Program-made: the position numbers and the translations under genes | Part shown: positions 1 to 4,760 of the stretch, piece by piece | Numbering within the stretch: position 1 is the first letter of the stretch | Layout of the letters: each line of letters starts with the position of its first letter | DNA from: a bacterium | GTDB lineage: Bacteria > Bacillota_I > Bacilli_A > RFN20 > CAG-826 | Length of the DNA: 5,664 bases | Assembly: GCA_019421105.1 (NCBI GenBank) | Contig: JAHZFY010000012.1 | Span: forward strand, 1-5,664 | Direction of reading: 5' to 3' | The notes under the pieces: model-generated | The model's database searches: none | What the model saw: only the letters and a program-made list of their open reading frames with translations | What the model was told of the DNA's origin: nothing

Positions 1-489
1 AGAAATAAGTTCTGGTCTATTTAATTCTTTAAACATTTCATAGATGACATCTGAAACATGTTTAGTATAATTAGCAGGTTTTAAAATGACTGTATTACCC
101 GCGGCAATTGCTCCCATTAAAGGTTCTAAAGTCAATTGCAATGGATAATTCCAAGGAGCCATAATTAAAACAACACCATATGGTTCAGGAATTATATATC
201 CTTTAGATGGGAAATTAACAAAGGATGTTTTAACTCTTTTAATTTTATTCAACTTAAAAATATGTTTGATCATATAATCAAGTTCTTGCATGACCATCAT
301 CATTTCAGTTGATAAAAACTCAAACTCAGATTTGTTATAATCTTTTTTAAAAGCTTCTTTAAATTTAGGGGCATATTTAATCAATAGTTTTTTTATTTCT
401 TTTAAAATGTACAATCTAAATTTAACATCATAAGTTTGATATGTTTTAAAATAATCTCTTTGTTTTTTTACTACATCTTTAATTTCCAT
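1..489 (-). CDS. Aldehyde dehydrogenase, class-3-like, N-terminal part (cut by window edge)
   Basis: An open frame starts with ATG at 489 and stays open for 163 codons to the window edge, so the C-terminal two thirds, including the catalytic cysteine, are not visible. The protein has the class 3 aldehyde dehydrogenase layout: an N-terminal helical region, then the motif MAPWNYPLQLTLEPL at about residues 110-124, then AIAAGNTVILKPAN at 127-140. Asn114 falls at the number of the conserved oxyanion Asn of class 3 enzymes, and Lys137 matches the cofactor-binding Lys. Family members oxidise aldehydes to acids with NAD(P)+ in the cytosol; the substrate cannot be read from this part. The usual KPSE/KPAE motif is KPAN here, so the Glu that normally contacts the NAD ribose is replaced by Asn140. 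The start is supported by AGGTGAT at 494-500, 4 nt from the ATG. The gene lies downstream of the enolase terminator and is probably its own unit. The family call is firm; the class 3 placement is likely. Confidence 0.9.
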   Translation of the reverse strand, partial: MEIKDVVKKQRDYFKTYQTYDVKFRLYILKEIKKLLIKYAPKFKEAFKKDYNKSEFEFLSTEMMMVMQELDYMIKHIFKLNKIKRVKTSFVNFPSKGYIIPEPYGVVLIMAPWNYPLQLTLEPLMGAIAAGNTVILKPANYTKHVSDVIYEMFKELNRPELIS

Positions 490-493
490 ATTT

Positions 494-512
494 ATCACCT
501 ATTAATATTATA
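494..512 (-). promoter_or_regulatory. Possible -10 box and ribosome-binding site of the aldehyde dehydrogenase gene
   Basis: On the minus strand TATAAT occupies 507-512 and the Shine-Dalgarno-like AGGTGAT occupies 494-500, 4 nt before the ATG at 489. No good -35 box is visible 16-18 nt upstream of the TATAAT. A start site at about 500 would leave a leader that begins at the ribosome site itself, so the promoter is weakly supported. The ribosome site is convincing. Confidence 0.4.
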
Positions 513-536
513 AGATTAATTTGGTTAAAAGAATAT

Positions 537-565
537 AAAAAAAGCAAGGCGATTTGCCTTGCTTT
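537..565 (-). terminator. Intrinsic terminator after enolase
   Basis: Read on the minus strand, a perfect 10-bp stem (AAAGCAAGGC with GCCTTGCTTT, arms 556-565 and 541-550) encloses a 5-nt loop. It is followed by a run of T at 537-543, partly shared with the stem. It lies 19 nt past the enolase stop codon and before the aldehyde dehydrogenase start, so it should end the antiporter-enolase transcript. Confidence 0.93.
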
Positions 566-583
566 AAAAGTTAATTGTTTCAA

Positions 584-1882
584 TTAGAAACGATATTTTT
601 TAAATGCGTGTAAGCCTTCAAAAATTGCATTATCGCCTAATTCGTCTTCAATGCGTAATAATTGATTGTATTTTGCCATACGATCAGTTCTTGAAGCAGA
701 ACCAGTTTTGATTTGTCCAGCATTGACAGCGACACTTAAATCAGCGATTGTGGTATCTTCTGTTTCACCAGAACGGTGAGAAACCATGCAAGTATAACCA
801 TTAACTTGAGCCATGCGAATAGCGTCTAAAGTTTCAGTTAAAGTACCGATTTGGTTAACTTTAATTAAGATTGAGTTAGCGACATGGTTAACGATACCTT
901 TTCTTAAGAAGTCGATGTTTGTAACGAATAAATCGTCACCGACTAATTGAATTTTATCACCTAAAGCTGCAGTTAATTTTGCCCAGCCTTCCCAGTCGGA
1001 TTCACCAAGACCATCTTCGATAGTGATGATTGGGTATTTTTCGATCATTTCTTTATACCAAGCAATCATTTCATCACTTGTTTTAACGCCTTGGTTAGAT
1101 TTATTTAAATGATATTTTTTATCTGTAGCATCATAAAATTCTGAAGCTGCAACGTCCATACCTAAGAAAATTTCTTCACCAGGTTTATAGCCAGCATTTT
1201 TAATAGCTTCCATAATCATTTCTAATGGTTCAGTATTGCCTTCTCTACAAGATGGAGCAAAACCACCTTCATCGCCAACACCTGTTTCGTATTTGCGATC
1301 TTTTAAAACTTTTTTCAAAGCATGGAATGTTTCAACACCTGCTCTTAAAGCTTCTTTAAATGTTTTAAAACCAGCAGGAATGATAAAGAATTCTTGGAAG
1401 TCAACAGTTGAATCAGCATGAGCACCACCATTGATAACGTTCATCATTGGAGTTGGTAAAACTTTTGCATTTGCACCACCAATATATCTATATAAAGGCA
1501 TGCCATAGTAATTTGCAGCAGCATGAGCAACAGCTAAAGAAACACCTAAAGTAGCGTTAGCACCTAAATTTTTCTTAAAGGCTGTACCATCTAAAGCTAA
1601 TAATGCATGGTCAATAGCGACTTGATCATCAGCATCCATACCAATGATTTTTGGTGCGATGACTTTATTGACATTTTCAACAGCTTTTAAAACGCCTTTG
1701 CCTAAATATCTTGTCTTATCACCATCACGTAATTCAAGAGCTTCATTTTCGCCTGTAGAGGCACCACTTGGAACAATAGCTCTACCAAATGTTCCATCGT
1801 CTAAGGTAACTTCGACCTCAATTGTTGGATTACCACGAGAATCTAATACTTCACGTGCATAAACATCAATGATTTGTAACAT
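584..1882 (-). CDS. eno: Enolase (phosphopyruvate hydratase)
   Basis: A complete 432-residue protein, the normal bacterial enolase length. It interconverts 2-phosphoglycerate and phosphoenolpyruvate in glycolysis in the cytosol and needs Mg2+. All key residues are seen: Ser42 in the GASTGE loop, His155, Glu164, Glu205 in GVGDEGGFAP (acid/base), metal ligands Asp243, Glu289 and Asp316 (in GMDVA, IEDGL and VGDDLF), catalytic Lys341, the SHRSGE loop at 368-373 and Lys392. The start gives the family N-terminus MLQIIDVYAREVLDSRGNPT, and an in-frame stop just upstream excludes a longer form. The ribosome site GGAG is 14 nt from the ATG, longer than usual. The gene follows the antiporter gene by 62 nt with no terminator between, so it can be read from the fluoride-switched transcript as well as from its own candidate promoter. 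Enolase is the classical target of fluoride, which with phosphate and Mg2+ blocks its active site. Confidence 0.99.
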   Translation of the reverse strand: MLQIIDVYAREVLDSRGNPTIEVEVTLDDGTFGRAIVPSGASTGENEALELRDGDKTRYLGKGVLKAVENVNKVIAPKIIGMDADDQVAIDHALLALDGTAFKKNLGANATLGVSLAVAHAAANYYGMPLYRYIGGANAKVLPTPMMNVINGGAHADSTVDFQEFFIIPAGFKTFKEALRAGVETFHALKKVLKDRKYETGVGDEGGFAPSCREGNTEPLEMIMEAIKNAGYKPGEEIFLGMDVAASEFYDATDKKYHLNKSNQGVKTSDEMIAWYKEMIEKYPIITIEDGLGESDWEGWAKLTAALGDKIQLVGDDLFVTNIDFLRKGIVNHVANSILIKVNQIGTLTETLDAIRMAQVNGYTCMVSHRSGETEDTTIADLSVAVNAGQIKTGSASRTDRMAKYNQLLRIEDELGDNAIFEGLHAFKKYRF

Positions 1883-1896
1883 AGTAAATAATCATT

Positions 1897-1942
1897 CTCC
1901 TTTTTGCGTTTTTATTATATATAATAATTAAATATTTTTAAA
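1897..1942 (-). promoter_or_regulatory. Candidate enolase promoter and Shine-Dalgarno sequence
   Basis: On the minus strand TTTAAA (1937-1942, four of six matches to the -35 consensus) lies 17 nt before a perfect TATAAT at 1914-1919. The purine-rich AAAAAGGAG follows at 1897-1905. The -35 box begins directly after the antiporter stop codon at 1945. This suggests enolase has a constitutive sigma-A type promoter in addition to read-through from the antiporter. The AT richness of the region lowers the weight of the match. Confidence 0.5.
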
Positions 1943-1944
1943 GT

Positions 1945-3165
1945 CTAAGTGATACTATTTAATTCTTTTTTAGGATTAGACAATAATTTTTTATATGTCG
2001 TATCAATTAACATCGCTCCTAATGGCGCGCTTATTAGAATTGATAATACGCATACCGTCAATATGATACTTCCACAATCTAGACCCATGCTTAAGGCAAT
2101 TCCACCTATTGAAGCTTGGACTGTAGCTTTTGGTAAATAAGCAAAAATACAAAATAATTTTTCTTTATGGTCTAGTTTTGTTTTTATCAAACATAAATAT
2201 ACACCTAGCATTCTAAATAATAAGGCGATTATTAAAACCATTAAGGATGGTAAAAAGTTATTAAAAGCATAGCTTAAATTTACACTTGCCCCCACTAAAG
2301 TAAATAATATGATTTCAAATACTTTCCATAACTTATTATATCCATTTGATATATTTTTAGCTTTGATTGGATTAAGAAATAAAACCATCATCCCTATCAC
2401 CATGATGGCTAATAAACTAGAAAAATCAAAATAAGGTTTGATTATATTTTCTAAATAAACAAGTAAAAAAGAGAGCAAAAGCATTAAAAAAATATTTATC
2501 CATAATTTCCATTTAGTTTTTTTAATCAATAACGCTAGACAATAACCCACTAATAATCCAATGACAATGCCAGATAAAATCGTTAAAGGAACAAACGCAA
2601 TTGATAGACCATTGAAGGTATTATTTTTTACTAATCCTAAAAAGGCATAAAAAATAACGATTACATAAATATCATCAACGCTAGACCCAGCTAATATAAG
2701 TTTAGGAACTTGATGGGCTTCACCATATCCTTCATCGATTAATTTGATCATTCTAGGAGATGTAACAGCAGGAGAAACCGCGCCTAAAGCTGCTCCTAAT
2801 AAAATTCCTTCAAACCAACTTAAATCCAATAAAAAATGAGAAGCAAGCATCGTGCCAATTATTTCAAAAGTTGCCGGTATAAAACACATTAAAATAGCAG
2901 GTCTTCCAATTTGTTTTAAACTTTTAAAATCTAAATTTAAACCAGACCTAGTCAAAATAATAATTAAAGCTATCTGTCTTAAATATGATGATATATTCAA
3001 TAAATTTGGACTGATTGCATTGAATAAATATGGGCTAATTAAAATGCCCATTAAAATCATCCCTACTAATCCAGGGACTTTGATTTTATTAAATATATAT
3101 CCACCGATAAAGCCTATCGATATAACAAATGATAAACTTATCAATACTTCAACAACTGTTTGCAT
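1945..3165 (-). CDS. CPA2-type cation/proton antiporter, SLC9B/NHA-like, behind a fluoride riboswitch
   Basis: A complete 406-residue, very hydrophobic protein with roughly a dozen membrane segments, matching the Na+/H+ exchanger fold in the cell membrane. Motifs resemble those of the SLC9B (NHA1/NHA2) branch of CPA2: LTRSGLNLD at 71-79, LGAVSPAVTSP at 127-137, AGSSVDDI at 159-166 with the ion-binding Asp pair 164-165, and LPKATVQASIGG at 344-355, whose Lys346 would correspond to the Lys/Arg beside the binding site. The Asp-Asp pair rather than Asn-Asp suggests electrogenic exchange by family analogy. The exported ion is unknown; Na+, Li+ or K+ are family substrates, and a role in fluoride or acid stress is inferred only from the riboswitch. 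The start ATG at 3165 follows GGTGAGG at 3171-3177, 5 nt away. Its 79-nt leader gap holds most of the riboswitch and the whole terminator, and enolase follows 62 nt later. Confidence 0.9.
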   Translation of the reverse strand: MQTVVEVLISLSFVISIGFIGGYIFNKIKVPGLVGMILMGILISPYLFNAISPNLLNISSYLRQIALIIILTRSGLNLDFKSLKQIGRPAILMCFIPATFEIIGTMLASHFLLDLSWFEGILLGAALGAVSPAVTSPRMIKLIDEGYGEAHQVPKLILAGSSVDDIYVIVIFYAFLGLVKNNTFNGLSIAFVPLTILSGIVIGLLVGYCLALLIKKTKWKLWINIFLMLLLSFLLVYLENIIKPYFDFSSLLAIMVIGMMVLFLNPIKAKNISNGYNKLWKVFEIILFTLVGASVNLSYAFNNFLPSLMVLIIALLFRMLGVYLCLIKTKLDHKEKLFCIFAYLPKATVQASIGGIALSMGLDCGSIILTVCVLSILISAPLGAMLIDTTYKKLLSNPKKELNSIT

Positions 3166-3177
3166 AATTACCTCACC
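3165..3177 (-). promoter_or_regulatory. Antiporter ribosome-binding site, complementary to the aptamer linker
   Basis: GGTGAGG at 3171-3177 precedes the ATG at 3165 by 5 nt. The minus-strand 9-mer AGGTAATTA (3165-3173), which covers part of the ribosome site and the first base of the start codon, is the exact complement of TAATTACCT at 3223-3231 in the aptamer linker. A G-U pair could extend the match to ten. The site is certain as a ribosome-binding site; its sequestration is a hypothesis. Confidence 0.7.
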
Positions 3178-3203
3178 AAATAAAAAACGTCTAAGGTAGA
3201 CGT
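3178..3203 (-). terminator. Intrinsic terminator of the fluoride riboswitch (also ends MATE transcripts)
   Basis: On the minus strand ACGTCTA (3197-3203) pairs perfectly with TAGACGT (3187-3193) around a CCT loop. Six T follow at 3182-3187, then ATTT. The left arm contains ACGTC (3199-3203), which is also the 3' strand of the aptamer pseudoknot, so ligand-stabilised aptamer and terminator exclude each other. The hairpin lies 41 nt past the MATE stop and 12 nt before the start of the antiporter ATG. It is therefore well placed both to end MATE transcripts and to gate the antiporter. Confidence 0.88.
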
Positions 3204-3253
3204 CATCAGCATAATGCGGTTTAGGTAATTACCAAGGGAGAACATCATTCCCT
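3195..3253 (-). ncRNA. Fluoride riboswitch aptamer (crcB motif)
   Basis: Read on the minus strand, AGGGA (3249-3253) pairs with TCCCT (3235-3239) as P1, enclosing the loop ATGATGTTC. A linker with the palindrome GGTAATTACC (3224-3233) follows, then AAACCGC, a short P3 (GCA-TTA-TGC, 3209-3217) and the signature TGATGACGTCTACC (3195-3208). Loop bases GATGT (3242-3246) pair with ACGTC (3199-3203) as the pseudoknot, with one G-U pair. In a by-eye alignment to the Thermotoga petrophila aptamer, the pocket bases A6, U7, G8, U41 and G42, and also U38, A40, U48 and A49, are all kept. This RNA class binds fluoride through Mg2+ ions, and known members usually turn on fluoride-resistance genes. Overlap of its 3' end with a terminator arm predicts a transcriptional ON switch for the antiporter and probably enolase. 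The 5' P1 strand lies inside the MATE coding region. Confidence 0.92.
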
Positions 3254-4687
3254 ATTTTCAACAATTTTTTGTTCTTCACTATTATCGTTTTTATCTTTTA
3301 AAAACTCAAGTTTTATTTTTTTAACGTAATGAATAATAGCAGGTATCAACACGACATTAGCCATCATCCAAGCCGTAACATCAGAAAAGCAAAGACCTTG
3401 CCATTCAAAATATTTAGTAAATAAAATGGAAATGACAATTCTTGCCACTAATTCAAATATGGAAACAACGATGGTAATATATGACTTACCTAATCCTTGT
3501 AAACTAGATCTATAAACAAATATAAATCCTAAGAATGTATAAAAACATCCTTGCACTAATAAATAATGCTGTGTTAAAGGGATACTTTCTTTTGGAACAT
3601 CGCTAGATAATAAAGGAACAATAAAAGGAGATAAAGGTATGGCAATACTTGCTAAGATGATAGATAATCCAACAGTGACGATACTAGAAGATATTAATCC
3701 TTTTTTAATTCTTTCAATATCTTTTGCACCATAGTTTTGTCCACAATACGTGGCCATTGCAGTACCTAGTGCCATCAAAATCGATGAAGGGAAATTGTTA
3801 ATTTTACTGGCGTTAACATATGCAGTAGCGTATAAATCTTGAACATGATTTGGCATAGGATTATAAATTGCATCTAAAGAGTTAACCGCACTTTGTTGAA
3901 CGATTAATCCAATAGCGATAATTGAAAATTGGAATGCCATTGGAATAGATAATTTTAAATGATATAAAGTCATCTCTTTTTCTAATAAGAAGTCTTTTAA
4001 TTTAACTTTTGTATATGGATATTTATAAAATAAATATATTAAACATCCAAAACCAAATAAAAATTGTGATAAAACAGTAGCCCAACCAGCCCCTGCTGTT
4101 CCCCATTTAAAAGTGGCGATGAATAAAAAATCTAGTCCAACATTTAATAAAGCCGCGGCAATTAAAGCAATTAAAGGCGTTTTAGAATCGCCTAAAGATC
4201 TTAAAATGTGCGAAATCAAATTATAAAAGATAGTTGCTAAAATACCCGCAAAAATGGAATTGATATATGCTTTTGCATTATCAAATAAACTAGGCGAAGT
4301 GTTAATCATCTTTAATAAAGCTGTTGAACTCAATAAAGAAATGACAGTTAAAACTAAACCGACAATAAAAGCGATTAAAAATGATGTAGCAATACCTTTT
4401 CTAACTTTTTCAAAATCTTTAGCGCCGTAATATTGACTTGCAGGAACCGCTAAGCCACTGGCTAAACCATTAGCAAAGCCTAAAATCAAAAATGTTAAAG
4501 ACCCGGTAACGCCAACTGCAACATATGCATTTGACCCCATCGTTTGACCGACGATAACAGCGTCGACAAAGCTATATAATTGTTGAAAAACATTACCGAT
4601 GAGGATTGGTATTGTAAATAAGATGATCGATTTTAAGATGTTGCCTTTAGTGAGGTCAAGATTTTTCATCAGTTTCATAACTCGCAT
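3245..4687 (-). CDS. MATE-family multidrug/cation efflux transporter
   Basis: A complete 480-residue membrane protein (usual length 440-480) with the two homologous six-helix halves of MATE exporters. Recognisable family segments are IPILIGNVFQQLYSFVDAVI near 26-45, ILRSLGDSKTPL at 161-172, NVGLDFLFI at 182-190 and, in the second half, NNFPSSILMALGTAMATYCG at 297-316 and YRSSLQGLG at 392-400. Such proteins export drugs or metabolites in exchange for Na+ or H+; the substrate is not readable. The C-terminal tail after about residue 460 is short, charged and not family-like. Its DNA carries a promoter-like sequence and the start of the fluoride aptamer. The start is uncertain: in-frame ATGs lie at 4687, 4678 and 4669, none has a good ribosome site, and the family N-terminus (MKNLDLTKGN) begins at 4669. 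The gene sits between the glyA terminator and the riboswitch, so it is probably its own unit. Confidence 0.93.
   Translation of the reverse strand: MRVMKLMKNLDLTKGNILKSIILFTIPILIGNVFQQLYSFVDAVIVGQTMGSNAYVAVGVTGSLTFLILGFANGLASGLAVPASQYYGAKDFEKVRKGIATSFLIAFIVGLVLTVISLLSSTALLKMINTSPSLFDNAKAYINSIFAGILATIFYNLISHILRSLGDSKTPLIALIAAALLNVGLDFLFIATFKWGTAGAGWATVLSQFLFGFGCLIYLFYKYPYTKVKLKDFLLEKEMTLYHLKLSIPMAFQFSIIAIGLIVQQSAVNSLDAIYNPMPNHVQDLYATAYVNASKINNFPSSILMALGTAMATYCGQNYGAKDIERIKKGLISSSIVTVGLSIILASIAIPLSPFIVPLLSSDVPKESIPLTQHYLLVQGCFYTFLGFIFVYRSSLQGLGKSYITIVVSIFELVARIVISILFTKYFEWQGLCFSDVTAWMMANVVLIPAIIHYVKKIKLEFLKDKNDNSEEQKIVENRE
3281..3309 (-). promoter_or_regulatory. Candidate promoter inside the MATE gene for the riboswitch-antiporter transcript
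   Basis: On the minus strand TTGAGT (3304-3309) and GATAAT (3281-3286) are separated by exactly 17 nt, matching four of six and five of six consensus bases. Transcription would begin near 3274, about 20 nt before the P1 stem of the fluoride aptamer, a normal leader position. The match lies within MATE codings for the non-conserved tail. It is promoter-like but unproven in such AT-rich DNA. Confidence 0.5.
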
Positions 4688-4688
4688 T

Positions 4689-4694
4689 ATTATA
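4689..4694 (-). promoter_or_regulatory. Possible -10 box of the MATE gene
   Basis: A perfect TATAAT on the minus strand lies one base upstream of the first possible MATE ATG (4687). No clear -35 box is seen 16-18 nt upstream. If it is used, transcription would begin around 4682, after that ATG, so translation would have to start at 4678 or 4669 from a very short leader. Confidence 0.35.
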
Positions 4695-4725
4695 ATCTTA
4701 TTTTTATAAAAATAAAGAGGAAAAT

Positions 4726-4753
4726 AAAAAAGATGATTTTTAGGTCATCTTTT
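4726..4753 (-). terminator. Intrinsic terminator after glyA
   Basis: On the minus strand AAAAGATGA (4745-4753) and TCATCTTTT (4728-4736) form a perfect 9-bp stem with an 8-nt loop. It is followed by T residues (4726-4731, partly shared with the stem), an A and more T. It lies 7 nt past the glyA stop and separates glyA from the MATE gene. Confidence 0.85.
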
Positions 4754-4760
4754 CTTATAT

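Noticed and set aside
1236..1421. Plus-strand open frame within enolase
   Set aside because: It lies antisense to a fully conserved enolase, and its protein has no recognisable motif. It is a shadow frame.
1644..1862. Plus-strand open frame within enolase
   Set aside because: It lies antisense to the conserved N-terminal half of enolase. No support as a gene.
1912..1927. Perfect 16-nt palindrome TTATTATATATAATAA upstream of enolase
   Set aside because: It is composed only of A and T and overlaps the candidate -10 box in a very AT-rich gap. It has no G-C pairs and no following T run, so it is not a terminator, and there is no independent sign of an operator.
1949..2140. Plus-strand open frame antisense to the antiporter C-terminus
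   Set aside because: A shadow of the antiporter coding region with no recognisable motif.
2852..3199. Plus-strand open frame across the antiporter N-terminus and riboswitch terminator
   Set aside because: A shadow frame running through the antiporter and its leader; the riboswitch and antiporter on the minus strand explain this DNA.
3178..3203. A plain terminator for the MATE gene without a riboswitch
   Set aside because: It may serve that role, but its left arm is the 3' pseudoknot strand of a well-formed fluoride aptamer, so a regulatory terminator explains more.
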